From: Molossus alvarezi
Lineage: Eukaryota; Chordata; Mammalia; Chiroptera; Molossidae
Direction of reading: 5' to 3'
DNA length: 64,000 nucleotides
NCBI GenBank assembly: GCA_037176705.1
Contig: CM073905.1
Span: 32,520,986-32,584,985, forward strand
Below the pieces are notes generated by a model. The model had not been told where the DNA came from, did not search any database, and saw only the letters and a list, made by a program, of their open reading frames with translations. Made by a program: the position numbers and the translations under genes. The stretch's first letter is position 1, and each line of letters opens with the position of its first letter. Shown in pieces: positions 1-10,575 of the stretch.

Positions 1-1686
1 CCGTCTCTGCTGACTCAGAGGACCAGCAGGGACCTCTGACACCCCTGGCCTTTCCCGGAACCTCCGAGGGAAGAGGAGAGAGCCTTAGAGGGGCAGGTTT
101 AAAATTAGAAGGGAGTGCAATGCCGCCCGGGGTTCTTGAACGTCAGCCATTGGGGAGGATTGGGAGATAAGGTGGTCAAGAGACAAGCAGCATTTATTTA
201 AGATCCTATCACGCTGGGAAGTTGGAGGGGGAGTTCAGTTCAGGGGAAGAACAGGATGTTGCCAGGATCCGGGGCAGGGGCCAGGGAAGGAAGGGATACT
301 GGAAAGGGAGAACTCCTCGGCTGGGATTGAAGGCGAGTGGGTTTGGAGAGGTCCCAGGCAGGAAGTCGGCCCTGGCAGAGGCCCCTGGGGAGTTCGGGTC
401 TCTTCAGTCACAGAAGGGAGATAGATCATCTCTTCGAAGACCTTGGATCTTTGCAATGAGGCTGGTGTGTTTCTGGGTGGTCCACTGGGGTGGGGATCTC
501 ATTTAACTCTTGTGTAGGTTCTCGGTTCCCTGTTCCCCTGGAGTCGTTCTGCCGGTCCCCCCAGCTTAGAGGCCACAATGCTGACCTTGAAAGGCATGCC
601 CCACTCCCACCCCCCGGCTGCCCTACGTGCCCCGGGAGGCTGCAGGAAGTTAAAGTCCAGACGGGTTGGTTCAGCCCCTGGAGCCAAAGTTCACCCCATT
701 CTCATGGGGGTGGGGGTCAGGGGGCTGAGGACCAGCATGGTCCTTGTCCTTCTGGGGAAGGACACAGTTTCTCCAGTCTCCAAAAAGGACCCCCTGTCAA
801 AATTTAAATCCAGTGAAGGAAGTCTATGAAAAGGCCACTTGCAAAAAGCAGAAGCATAAATGACCATCAGACACCAGGGGGACGTGTGACCATGATTCAA
901 TGCACCACGACTAGCTGCTGCAGTGAGCCCGACACCACCAGGACCTCAGACATCAGCTCCTTGCCACCGTCCTCTGACAGCTCCATTTTCTCCATGCCAC
1001 GCGGGGGTTCATTTGCTTGGCCAAGGTCCCCACTGCTAAGGGGCAGACTTTGAGGGAAGAGGATTGTGCCAACTCCCTCCTTGGTAAGAGTCTGGGTTGC
1101 AGCTGGCAAACTGGACTTGGGCAAGTGACCCTAGAAAATGGGCCTAATGTAGGATCCCTCATCACAGAGTTACAGAAAGTGTTTCACAAGAAAACGTACG
1201 ATGAGCACAGCATGTTCGTATTTATTAAAAGGGCCACGACCAGGCAAGTTCTGTTGAAGCAAAATGTTTGTGGTCATTGACTCGGGGGTCCCAAGGCCCT
1301 GGCAGCTGTCACCGCTCACATCTGACCACAGAAGCCAGAGGCCCCTTAGAGCAGGGCTGAGATGTGGCTACCCCACCCCCTCTCTGGCCTCTTCGTAGGC
1401 CAGCTGACCAGAGCTCAAGGGGACCTCCTACTCACCCACGCCCAGGCGTCGGGGGGCAGCTGGACCATGGTGGCTGATCGCTGATGGAGTTTGCTGGGCT
1501 CCACACCCACGGTCCAGTTGAAGGGACACCCTTGCGATCGTGGCTGGAGCTCCCGGCCATCAGCCACTTAGGAACTGACCACCCGGTCTCAGGGGCCAGT
1601 CTGGAGCTGTGGCATGGGCCTGGGCTCTCTCCCTCCCAGGGAGGGTGGCTGCTTCCTTCTCCTCCTCCAAGAAGCCGTCACACATT
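1..1686. other. No gene recognised; unique sequence with one weak MIR trace
   Basis: I see no exon with credible splice context, no SINE and no simple repeat. Around 1100-1235, 'ggacttgggcaagtgacc' followed by 'aaaatgggcctaatg' resembles the core of a plus-strand MIR, but it is too diverged to call firmly. Open frames here are short and occur in all six frames, as expected by chance. Confidence 0.5.
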
Positions 1687-1930
1687 ACTGTTACTACTGG
1701 TATTATTTTTGCTCCCTGGGTTGAGTGCTCACCACGTGCGGGGCCCTACGCTATGTACTTCGCATGCAGTCCTCACTTAGTCCTCACTAAATGCTGAGAG
1801 TTAGAGAGGATGGTTTTGTCCCCATTGCACAGCCTGCTCAGAGTGGAAATTCCCTGGCCTGAGGTCACTCAGCTGGAAAGCAGCGAAGCTGGGATTCGAA
1901 CCCAGGCCATCTGACTCAAGTCTGTGCTTG
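1687..1930 (-). repeat. MIR SINE (ancient tRNA-derived)
   Basis: Reverse-oriented MIR. It reads 'gagtgctcaccacgtgcggg', then a 'gtccccattgcacag' segment, then 'gaggtcactcagctgg' and 'gctgggattcgaacccaggc', which is the order expected for a nearly full-length minus-strand MIR. Divergence is high, consistent with pre-eutherian age. Confidence 0.85.
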
Positions 1931-2084
1931 CGGCTGTGATGCTTGTGCACTTTAAGAGGGGTTCTCTGGGCCAGGCCAGGGGCCAACCCGACTGGCCTCC
2001 CCTCCTCTGCTCTTTCTTGCAGAAACCAAGGAGGCGACACTGGGCAGTTGGGTTATAGGACTAATCAATGTAAGGGGGCTACCA

Positions 2085-2180
2085 GGGTCATACAGATCAC
2101 AAAGCTTCCAGGATCTCACAAAGGGACTGGGTGGGAAGCATTTCAACCAGAAGGCACAGCAAGTGCAAAGGCCCTGAGGT
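2085..2180 (-). repeat. L2 LINE fragment, antisense
   Basis: 'cagcaagtgcaaaggccctg' is the reverse complement of the L2 3'-region signature 'cagggcctttgcacttgctg'. The fragment lies head-on against the plus-strand L2 that follows it. Confidence 0.65.
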
Positions 2181-2204
2181 AGGCATGTACTCATCTTATC
2201 CTTT

Positions 2205-2515
2205 GCTTCTAGGTCTCCTCCACTGAAATGTTTATCTGCCATCCCATTCTCCTTTGGAACACAATTAAGTCTCTCCTCTTCCACGAAGCCTTCCCTGAAC
2301 CCGGGCTAGGTCAGGTCCCCTGTACTGATCCCATTGCACCCCAACCTTCTTCACAGAACAGCCTGGAATATTTGTTTACTGTTGGTCTCCTTGAGATTAT
2401 AAACTCTAAGTGGGTGTGTGTGTTGGCAGCAGGGTGGTTGATGATTGACTTGTGGTCTCTACGCCCAGAACAGTGGCACATAGCAGGTTCTCCAACAAAT
2501 GTTCATTAATTGGCC
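2205..2515 (+). repeat. L2 LINE 3' end
   Basis: The run 'cacgaagccttccctgaacc', a 'tttgtttactgttggtctcc' segment, 'ttgagattataaactctaag' and 'cagtggcacatagcaggttc' ending 'aacaaatgttcattaattg' follows the order of the L2 3' terminus. There is no coding potential. Confidence 0.8.
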
Positions 2516-2831
2516 AGTCTAATGAGAGCACGTTTAGAAGACTGGATTCCATCTTGGACACCTTGTTTATTAGGGAAAGACGTGCAGGTCACTTCTGGGG
2601 CGGGAAGGTCACTCTTGGAGAAACTCTTACATTCGTGCATAGGAGATGCATCTGTGAATGCCCATTACAAAATGATCTGTAACAGGAGAAACTAGCACAC
2701 TTAGACGTCCACCCACAGGGGACCAGACACACGTGACCTGGGGCATGCACAGGTTCTCAGGTTGTAATCAAAGCAGACGGACCAGAGCTACAGGTGGCAC
2801 AGGGCGATGTCCCACAGCACGGTGTAGAGAG

Positions 2832-2955
2832 GCCTGATCCCCAGTGGGGGGCATGCAGGAGACGGCCCATCGATGTTCTCTCTCATCGATGTTTCTATCT
2901 CTCTCTCCCTCTCCCTTCCTCTCTCTCTAAGATCAATATAGAAAAAAAAAATTAA
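2832..2955 (+). repeat. VES-type bat SINE, 5'-truncated
   Basis: Only the 3' half is present: 'gatccccagtggggggcatg', 'catcgatgttctctctcatc', a CT-rich run and 'ctaagatcaatatag' before an A-rich tail. The tRNA-related promoter half is missing. This is the 'aaaatcaataaa'-tailed subtype. I could not define a target-site duplication. Confidence 0.85.
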
Positions 2956-3319
2956 AGACACCCAAGAGGCCCTCTATATTTTTAAGGATTCATACATAAG
3001 TATGTAGAAGTCATATTGAAGTGGGAGTATGTACTCTGAGCTCATGGTGGAGTTTGTGCAGATGGGGGTGTGGGCACCTCGAATTGCAACTGACAACCAG
3101 GGTGTGGAACTTTCCTGAGATGCTCCCATTGTGTCGAAGAACTGAACTTGTGTATGACTGATTTTATTTAATTAATTAATTTATTTTTTATTTTAAAAAA
3201 AAATGTACAGTATGTAAGAGGGACAGTTAGAAAGTATGCCAAGGCGTTCAGAATGGTTCATTGTGGATGGCAGGAATGTGGGGAGGTCTTGTTTTCTTTC
3301 TACTTCTTTTTCTGGTTCT

Positions 3320-3410
3320 TTGATTTGAGAGAGCGTAGGGGAGAAGGAGAGAGGGAAGGAAGAGAAGGAGGAGCATGCCCAGGGAGGAGACATAGGGAGG
3401 GAGGAGCCTG
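3320..3410. repeat. Polypurine tract
   Basis: About 90 bp of almost uninterrupted G/A ('gagagagcgtagggg', 'agaaggagagagggaagg' and so on). It is strand-asymmetric low-complexity DNA. The minus-strand open frames crossing it encode Ser/Pro/Leu-rich artefacts. Confidence 0.65.
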
Positions 3411-3609
3411 ACGTCTGTGAAGGAACCGTGGTTGCAGGAACAGAGGTTTTTCATCCAACAAAAAATGCAAACCCGCCTTCACGTATTTTCAAGGACAAGA
3501 AATAGAGTAAACTGAAGATGTTTGAGATTGGGCAGATTTTAGCACAATCTAGGAAGAACTTTTCTTTAAAGAATTTCAAGTAAATGTTAATTACCTAAAC
3601 TATACAGTA

Positions 3610-4070
3610 ATGTGTCGTCCTTACGAATGTCATTTCACACTACAGGAAATCCAGAGCCTTCTTTCCTCCCCTCCCCCCAAGATAACCACTGTGGTCAGTT
3701 TTTTAATGACCTTCGTAGACTTTTTCCGGTACCTTTGCACACATGTCTATTTACCATAGAAAATGTGTAGATGAGTTTGGTGTTGATTATTTTAACACAC
3801 ACAGTACTAAACTGTAGGAACATGTCAGTAGCGAGCACTTCTCATTCACCATTGTGAATATATCCATATGGCCCTGTATAGACTCAACATGTTCTTTTTC
3901 ATGGCTATATAGTGTTCCATTAAAGGAACATACTCCATTTTATGCATCCACTTTTCTATGGGGGGACAACTGGAATGGTCCCACGTTCTTGCTGTGACAG
4001 TGTAGCTGGGAATGCCCCTGTGAACATTTCCGCATGTGTTTCTGGGTAGGAGGAGGAACACATTTTTTGT
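3610..4070 (+). repeat. Old L1 3' UTR fragment (L1M-type), tentative
   Basis: The sequence contains 'gataaccactgtggtcag', 'agactttttccggtacc', 'ttttatgcatccactttt' and 'gaacatttccgcatgtg'. These are the successive motifs of ancient L1M 3' ends. The same kind of sequence recurs at 38.65 kb. Subfamily not assigned. Confidence 0.5.
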
Positions 4071-4424
4071 TTTAATGCATTCTGTCCATTCGCCTGAAGC
4101 AGCAGTAACCATGAGCTGTCTGAGAACAGATTAGGCCACCTTGCAAAATGAAGTCCCTGTTCTCTGCGAGTGGCCAAGCACTGGCTGGACAGCCTCTTGG
4201 CATGGCTGTGGTGGAGAGGACACTGGCCGCTGAGGTCCCTTCCAACTGGGTGATTCTGTGATGTCCCACCTCCTCACAGCAGGACCTCTGCTCAGTGTGA
4301 CTCATGCCAAGAGCCCAGCTGCAGGGAGGAGGAAAAGTCGTCTTTCTACAGGTTTGGAGGAGCCACGAGGAACATTTTTGTAAAACTACGTGTCTCGTTT
4401 TCATTGCTAGTTGAAGACACTGTA

Positions 4425-4590
4425 ACTCAACCTTTTGGGTTCGGAATGGGGAGGCCTGAGTCCAAGTCCTGGGTCTATACCGAGTAGCAGTGTGGTCTCA
4501 GCATGATCTTTCATCTCCCTTCTCTTGGTTTCCTCATCTGCAAAATAGGCAAATTCACCCCCCTAGCTCACAACTGTTTGGGTGACTCCA
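4425..4590 (+). repeat. MIR SINE
   Basis: 'gagtccaagtcctgggtc', then 'ggtttcctcatctgcaaaat', are the box-B-side and core motifs of plus-strand MIR. The 3' tail is missing. Confidence 0.75.
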
Positions 4591-5572
4591 CTGGCTGACA
4601 GATGTCACGGGATCTAATGGCCGGCGAGTTGCAGGTCTCTCTGAGGGGGACACTGTGCAGATTGGCGGTCCTAGAAGTGCAGAGATTGGGAGCTGCCTTT
4701 GCCCTTGGACAGGAAGGAAGTCCCAGGTGTAACCAATCCATCACACCCATTGCCATGGCCAGCACCGAATTTCATCCAGTGTTTTATCTTTTTCAAAGCA
4801 TGTCCAGTATCTCATCTGTTCATCAAAGGTCCCTGCAAGGAAATCAAACAGGGGGTGGGCCAAGGAAAGATGACTCAGGAATCTGAAAGTCAAGGCCAGC
4901 ATTCTCTCTGACAGGCAGCCCACTGGGCTGGGTTTCTCCACTGATCCGGGCCTAGGAGGACGGTCTGGCTGGCCAGGCCAGGCCTGCAGTCCCACGGAGA
5001 GACTTCCTCTCCCCTGAACACTCATCGGGCTCCTCCGCACGGCCAGATGGGCTGCAGATGTGAGCTCTGGGCTGCAAGAGGGGCCGAGGGAACAGGCGAG
5101 CGTGATTCTCTTGCATGGACACCGAGCCCCAAGCCCCGGTCCCATGACGCCACAGGTCCGTGGCGCTGCCTGACGCGAGTTCACGGAGTTTTGGAAACAG
5201 ACTAGGATGGTGCGCATGCCCGCAATGCTGGTCGCTGTCCGTCAGGGAGCATCTCGGGCAACAGCTATCGTTCTGCAGCCTTCGGCTCTGCTGGGACTAA
5301 AGCCGCAGCCTCTGGCCAGCCCTGGAGAGTCCTCTGGGTCACTGGACTGACGGCTTCTTCTCCTAAGGAATCACGGACCCTCCATTGCCTCTTCTTTTGT
5401 CAACCTGTGGCAAAATTCAGCGTCCCAGATCTCATGCCGAATCTTTAGAGTAGCCGATGTTGACTTTGACCATCGGCCCACTCAGACTGGGACTGTTGGG
5501 GTCTTGCCATGGAACCAACAGTTCCCTGACTTCCAGAGAGATGCCAGGGCCTTTGCTTCCAGACATGGTTCA
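4591..5572. other. No gene recognised; unique, moderately CpG-containing
   Basis: A 158-codon minus-strand frame runs through 4741-5217 but shows no recognisable domain, signal or membrane segment, and it is flanked by no obvious splice or promoter signals. I treat it as chance. No interspersed repeat is recognised here. Confidence 0.45.
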
Positions 5573-5770
5573 GGAAAATGCTCTGGTTCAGCCAGACCTG
5601 AGTTCCACCATCCATGCTGTGTGACTTTGGAAAAGTCACATCACCTCTTTGGTCTTAGGCTTCTTGCTGGTAGAAGACGGGGAATCATTACCTGTCAGGG
5701 CTGTTGGGAAGATTCAAGAGATCACACGTAAATGCCTAAGGTAGTGGCTGGCACGGGGTCCCTGCTTCCG
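5573..5770 (+). repeat. MIR SINE
   Basis: 'gtgtgactttggaaaagtc' and 'gtagaagacggggaatcatt' with 'ggctgttgggaagattcaag' and 'tagtggctggcac' follow MIR order from the centre to the 3' tail. Confidence 0.8.
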
Positions 5771-5864
5771 GGGGCCGTGGCTGCTGTTCTGGCTGCTGCT
5801 GGTGGTGTTGATACAGGTGCGGAGGAGCCGAACCCCTTTTCTCTCAGCACCCCCCCCCGTTGCC

Positions 5865-5960
5865 TCTGTAGTCAGACCTGCAATCCATGTGCCATTGAAC
5901 AAATTCCTTAGCCTCTCTGAGCCTGCCTCAGTTTCCCAATCTGTAAAGAGAGGTTTAGAA
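5865..5960 (+). repeat. MIR SINE fragment (left arm of an inverted MIR pair)
   Basis: 'ttccttagcctctctgagcc' and 'cctcagtttcccaatctgta' are the plus-strand MIR core. It breaks off and is immediately followed by MIR sequence in the opposite orientation. Confidence 0.75.
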
Positions 5961-5961
5961 A

Positions 5962-6035
5962 GCTTACGGGACTTTCCCAAAGTCACCTACCCGGTAAGGA
6001 ATTTTAACCCGAGCCCTGACTGCCTAACCATCGGC
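5962..6035 (-). repeat. MIR SINE fragment (right arm of an inverted MIR pair)
   Basis: 'ctttcccaaagtcacctacc', then 'ttttaacccgagccctgac', match antisense MIR. The two MIR halves abut head to head. Confidence 0.6.
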
Positions 6036-6867
6036 AGCAATGGTTGGTCGTGTCTCTTGTTCCTTCAGGAAGGCCAGTGGGTTTCTTCCGCCTGCCCTGG
6101 AATGAGGACTCTCTGAAAACGATCTCTCCTCCCAGGGCTGAAGTTCTGTCTGAAAGTCGATGTCCACCGGGCCGCCAGTGTACCCCGCCCCCTCCCACAA
6201 AAACAAACCTAACAGACATGGTGTGAGAGAGGTCTTTGGACTATTCGGGGAATATTCACCAAGGGGGAGTTTGAGGGGGGCAAAGAGATTTGCCCAACGC
6301 CCAGGAAGGACCTTGACAAGATCTGCACTTCAAAGCAAACTCAAGGCTTCAAAGGCAGCGGTCTGTCCTGCCCTCCCCGCACAGGTCATGGCTACCGGGG
6401 TCACTTGGGGACGAAGCCAGCGGGTGCAATGTGAAGAGCTGGGGTTTCGCAGTGAGAATCCTATTCTCCTAGGGGTCAAGGGTGTGCGATTCCCCCAACC
6501 CACACTCACCAGCTCAGGGCCCTCACTCCGGGGCCCCAGACCCGGGCTGCTCTGTGGACACGCAATTCGGACACGTGAGGTTACAAGTGTGTCGCACAGC
6601 ACGGAGCATCCCTGTCTCCGGACACCTCCACCAGAACCGCAGCTCTGACTTGCTACTTTGAGTCCATCACAACGCACAGAGGTCACTGTGCCGTTCTCTC
6701 TTCTGTTCGTAGCTGGTCCTCTTAGTCAGCACACCTATTTTATTTGGTGGATTTTAAAGCGCGGTTGTGACCAGCGGTTCCTAGCTCCAGCATTCTGCCG
6801 AAGAGTCTGCAGTGTGTGTACACACATGCGCGCGCACACACACCATGAAGAACCCTGTAACTGCCAG
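6036..6867. other. No gene recognised; unique sequence
   Basis: No confident repeat or exon. A short alternating TG/CG run sits at 6812-6842 ('cacatgcgcgcgcacacac'). The 162-codon plus frame at 6160-6648 has no recognisable domain. Confidence 0.45.
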
Positions 6868-6975
6868 GAGACTCTCGGCCTTGGTTTTCTTGTCAATGAA
6901 ATGGGCATTAAACACCCATTCCTCTTAGTGCTTTTGTGAAGATCACACGTTCCCACCTGTGAGAAAGCACCGGAC
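6868..6975 (+). repeat. MIR SINE fragment
   Basis: 'cttggttttcttgtcaatg' followed by 'aaatgggcattaaacacc' and 'gtgcttttgtgaagatcac' follows the MIR core-to-tail order. Confidence 0.7.
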
Positions 6976-7636
6976 ATGCAGGAGACACCCAGTCAGCCCC
7001 AGCCCCTGTCTTTGGTCTCGACGGCCGCCCTCATACAACTTGGGGCCAAGAACAGGTGTTTTTATCACCCGCCTTCCGTGGCCTCACATGAGAGCTGTTG
7101 CCCCACGCCAGCCCGCTCCAGTCCAGGGATAAAGTGCACCCCCTGCTACCACGGCACACGTCCAGGCGGATGGAGGTTGACAAGGCCACAAATATTTGAA
7201 CTCTCTTTGGGATAACACAGGGCATTGACCCCAGAGTCTGTGCTACATCTGCCAAAAGTTTATCCTGGAATAACAAACACAACAGCTTGGCAAAGTGAGG
7301 CGAGCCCGATAAGATAAAAGGTACCCACGGGGTCCCGAGGCACGGCTCGTGCAGGGAGAACAGAATCCGGGATCGAGGGGGGCCTCCAGACAGGCCGTTG
7401 ACAACAGTCCATTTGCTAGAAAGTTCTCAGCATCAGGGGCAAAGGAGCAGATAGTATAGATAAATCCGACCTTGACCCTGGGAAGTTGTGACAGCAGGAA
7501 GCCAACCTGAGCGTGTGCCCGGGACGTTCGGAGATGGCTGTCCACCCGGGGCACGTGCCTGAGACAGGAAGTCTTCACGGTGGTGCTGCTGCTTTCTTAC
7601 CGTGAGGTCGTGGGGCTGGTATGGCGTCAGGTTCTT
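6976..7636. other. No gene recognised; unique sequence
   Basis: No repeat assigned. Two overlapping GATA-type motifs ('ccgataagataaaagg', about 7306-7321) are present but nothing supports a regulatory call by itself. Confidence 0.4.
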
Positions 7637-7637
7637 C

Positions 7638-7729
7638 TCCCGGCTCCGGGCTCCGGGCTCCCGGCTCCCACTCCCGGCTCCCGGCTCCCGGCCCCAGGCC
7701 CCAGGCCCCCGGCCCCCGGCTCCCGGCTC
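7638..7729. repeat. GC-rich tandem repeat, CCCGGCT-like heptamer
   Basis: About 13 imperfect heptamers of the ctcccgg/ccccagg type ('ctcccggctcccggc', 'ccccaggccccagg'). Both strands are open in several frames because the 7-bp unit lacks stop codons. The Pro/Gly-rich frames across it are artefacts of the repeat. Confidence 0.9.
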
Positions 7730-7782
7730 AGAGCAGCTGCTCCGCCAGCAAAAATGCTGTGCCGTGGCCGCCTTATGCTCTC

Positions 7783-7935
7783 GGTGCCTCGGTTTCCCCA
7801 GTGTGCTAGGGGGCGGCACTGGGAACTCGCAGGGTGGTGCTGGGATCTGAGATAATATGTGGGAAGGCTTCCGTCCAGAGCCTGGCCCTGAGCAGACGTA
7901 CAATAAATGTTAGTAATAACTATTGCTATCACCAC
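7783..7935 (+). repeat. MIR SINE
   Basis: 'ggtgcctcggtttccccagt' (core), then 'gtccagagcctggccctgag' and 'acaataaatgttagtaata', give the MIR 3' half. It ends in a small CAC/CAT run. Confidence 0.65.
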
Positions 7936-8085
7936 CACCATTATCATCACCCTGGACCATTACAAACCGGGCAACGAGAAAGGAACCCTTGGGAAGAAAC
8001 GAATCGAGGGGAGGATTTCTTGGTGAGACAGATATCTAGACCAGGGATAGGCAAACTAGCTGCATCTATTTAAAAAATAAAGTTA

Positions 8086-8310
8086 GCCCTGGCTGGTTTG
8101 GCTCAGTGGTAGAGCATCAGCTCGCAGACCAATGAGTCTCGGGTCCGATTCCGGCCAAGGGCATGTACCTCGGTTGCAGTTGGTGCCCAGCCTTGGTCCA
8201 GGTCATGTGGGAGGCAGCCAGTCAATGTGTCCCTCTCACATCAATGTTTCTCTCTCACACTCCCACTCTATCTGAAGATAAACAGAAACAATATTAAAAA
8301 ACAATAAAGT
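8086..8310 (+). repeat. VES-type bat SINE, first of a tandem pair inside a hAT MITE
   Basis: Full-length: 'gccctggctggtttggctca' start, box-B-like 'gggtccgattccggcc', CT-rich region and A-rich tail. It is more diverged than its neighbour. Preceded by 'aataaagtta' and followed by 'caataaagtt', which is the duplicated target within the MITE. Confidence 0.9.
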
Positions 8311-8311
8311 T

Positions 8312-8569
8312 GCCCTGGCCGGTTTGGCTCAGCGGTTGGAGTGTCGGCCTGAGGTCCAGAGAGACCCGGGTTCGGTTCCCGCTAAGGGTACGTACCTCGG
8401 TTGCAGTTTGTCCCCGGCCCTGGTTGGTCGTGCGGGTGGCAGCCACTCGATGTGTCCCTTCACATCGATGTTTCTCTCTCTCTCTTCCTCTCTCTCCCTC
8501 CCACTCTATCTGAACAAAAAATGGAAAAGTGTCCTCGGGTGAGGATAAAAAAAAACAAAAACAATAAAG
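8312..8569 (+). repeat. VES-type bat SINE, second of a tandem pair (young subtype)
   Basis: Full-length and well preserved, with box A-like 'tggctcagcggttggag', box B-like 'gggttcggttcccgc', 'gtgtcccttcacatcgatg' and tail 'cctcgggtgaggataaaa'. It shares 'tgaacaaaaaatggaaaa' and the 'tcccttcacat' variant with the copies at 31.9 and 37.2 kb. It is followed by a third 'caataaagtta', so both SINEs use the same target motif. Confidence 0.95.
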
Positions 8570-8682
8570 TTATATTGGAACACGGCCACGCCCATTCATT
8601 TATGCATTGTCTGCAGCTGCTTTTGTACACAGCAGCAGAGCTGAGCACTCTCTGGCCCTTTAAGAAAAGTTGGCATCCCCTG

Positions 8683-9334
8683 GAATGGAGGAATGGTGGT
8701 ATCTGGACAAGATGCCTCTGGGGGATGCTAATGAGCCATTTGCCATCAGTTAATTATTATCTTTCCCTGTCGAGTGGTTTACCCTGCTGGGGAAAGCCTG
8801 TTCTTTCTTCTATCCATTCCTCTGTCCATCCGTCCACTCATCCATTCACTCAGTGAACATTCAGAACTGCAGACCGCGCTAGGGATGGGGACACGAGCCA
8901 AGTCTCACGAGAGGTGGCCGAGTGAATAGATCATTGCGACTCAGTGTGGCAGAGCTGGGGCTGTGGGGCTAGCCTGCCCCTCGCTTTCTGTGAAGAGCAG
9001 AGAGGTGCCCCATCTGAGAAGTCGAGGTTTGACAAATCAGGGGCTCTCACACCCCATTTGCCACGTTGGCCCGGCCGGGTGGGCAGTGCCCACCCTGGAC
9101 AGCCTGGTGTGAAAGCCTGGAGCGCAACCACTACCCATGCAAGTGGGATGTGGGGAGGACACCAGTGTGGACGTGTCAGGTGGGGCTTCGTGGAGGAGGG
9201 AGGACACGCACAGCGGACAGGGAGGGCCTTCTTAGGCGGAGAGAAGCGGGCAAGTCAAGAGGGCTTTGGGAGCTGCAAAGGTACACGTGAGTCTACCATT
9301 AATTTTTACCTGAATAATTTCAGATCATTCGCAT
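8683..9334. other. Mostly unique; TCCA-like run and a possible L2 trace
   Basis: A short degenerate (TCCA)n run lies at about 8810-8850 ('ctgtccatccgtccactcat'). 'ctagggatggggacacgagc' just after it is compatible with antisense L2, but this is weak. Nothing else is recognised. Confidence 0.4.
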
Positions 9335-9625
9335 CGTATCTCCCCTCAATTTTATATTCTGACCATAACTCAACTCTGCTCGCTTCTCTCCATCCTCGCC
9401 TCCACTCTCTAGACCCCAGGTGGAGAACTCGCCCCGGGCAGCCTGCAAAGCCATCTCAGTGGCGCCCAACAGCGTGTCCTCTGCTTTGCAGCCAGAAGGA
9501 GCACCCTGAAGTCCGTCTGATCACGATGCTGCCTTGCTCTAACACCTTCCATGGCTCCTCTGTGCCTACTTATCAAGCCCGAACTCGTTTGTGTGTGGTC
9601 CTGGAGAATCTCTGCTTCCCTTTCC
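9335..9625 (+). repeat. L2 LINE fragment
   Basis: 'gtccgtctgatcacgatgct' and 'aacaccttccatggctcctc' with 'ggtggagaactcgccccggg' match the L2 region upstream of its 3' end. The 259-codon plus frame over 8944-9723 passes through this fragment and is not a gene. Confidence 0.65.
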
Positions 9626-9715
9626 CCTCAAGTGCTTCCCCAGAGACTCCTATTTTTTTTTTCTTCTCTATTTTATCTCCTCACACTCTGGAACTTATGT
9701 TTCTCTTTCTTTTTG

Positions 9716-9778
9716 CTAGATAGATAGATGATAGATGTGATATGTATCTAGATAGATATACTATGTATCTAGATAGAG
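9716..9778. repeat. Degenerate GATA microsatellite
   Basis: 'agatagatagatgatagatg' followed by 'atctagatagatata' and 'atctagatag'. An imperfect tetranucleotide array lying between two L2 segments. Confidence 0.85.
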
Positions 9779-9929
9779 CCTCAAGTAAACACTACAAAGA
9801 TACTTCCCTCTATACGTAAAGTCTGTCTGTCCATCATTGTATTCACAGGGATAGGCATATATAGTATTTGCATATGGGGAGAAGTACAGAGAGAGACAGA
9901 GATAGAGATACAGACTAGAAGCCACCTCA

Positions 9930-10575
9930 GTTCAGGGAAGGCCACTTAGACACCTGCTAACTGGTCTCCCAGCTTTTTGCTTCCTATAATCTCTTCTCCA
10001 AAAAGTAGCCAGAGGAATCCAAGCCCTCCCATAACTCTCCTCACTCGGACGGGAAGCTGAGGTCTGGCCTGGTCCACAAAGTCCTCCGAAACCTGGCCAG
10101 CACTATTCCCCCAGCTTCGCCCTCACTGGCCTCTCCCTCATTCCCCTCTACTTTCAGTAACCTCCTCGCAGGGCCTCAAGCATTCCACAAACACTCGCAC
10201 CTCAGGGCCTTTGCACTGGCTAATCCTTCTGCCTGGAAGACCCTTCCCCCAGATAGCTGTGCTACTCTGTCTCTTGGTCTCTCACCTTTCGTGGGATTTG
10301 ACTCAAATGTCTCTTTCTCGTAGACATCTTCTCTTAGAACTCCATGTAAAATGGCAGACCACTCCATAACTCCTTTCTTTCTTTGCGTGTTGTCACTGTA
10401 CATGTTAACATACCACTGAGTCATTATTCTTTTAATATTTGCTTCCATTATGTCGAACACACCATGAGAGCAAGGATTTGTGTCTGTTTTGTTTACTGTA
10501 ATATCTCCAGCAAATCTGCTACTCCCTGGCACATAATAGATGCTCAGTGAATACTTAGGAAACCAATGAATCACC
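9930..10575 (+). repeat. L2 LINE 3' region, long fragment
   Basis: The best L2 in the window. In order: 'ctggcctggtccacaaagtc', 'cctcagggcctttgcactgg', 'ctgcctggaagacccttccc', 'tgagagcaaggatttgtgtc', 'tgtttactgtaatatctcc' and 'ctggcacataatagatgctc' ending 'aatgaatcacc'. The minus-strand 132-codon frame across it is a shadow. Confidence 0.85.

Larger units (their letters stand above)
8041..8682. mobile_element. hAT-type MITE (Charlie-like), split by two VES SINEs
   Basis: The left terminus 'ccagggataggcaaact' (8041-8057) and right terminus 'agttggcatcccctgg' (about 8667-8682) are imperfect inverted repeats. Internal motifs 'cacggccacgcccattcatt' and 'ctctggccctttaagaaaag' belong to the common eutherian non-autonomous hAT family ending 'ggtcggcaaact'. 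The element is interrupted exactly in its 'aataaagtttta' segment by two SINEs; without them the flanks join at about 8085/8570. It carries no transposase. Confidence 0.75.

Noticed and set aside
4741..5217. 158-codon minus-strand frame
   Set aside because: No recognisable domain or splice context; chance is sufficient in GC-moderate DNA.
7433..7950. Pro/Gly-rich 82-156-codon frames resembling collagen or proline-rich proteins
   Set aside because: They come from the GC-only heptamer repeat and are open on both strands.
8324..8402. tRNA gene (box A- and box B-like motifs)
   Set aside because: It is the tRNA-derived head of a VES SINE; no cloverleaf with intact acceptor stem, and the same sequence recurs about 20 times with SINE bodies attached.
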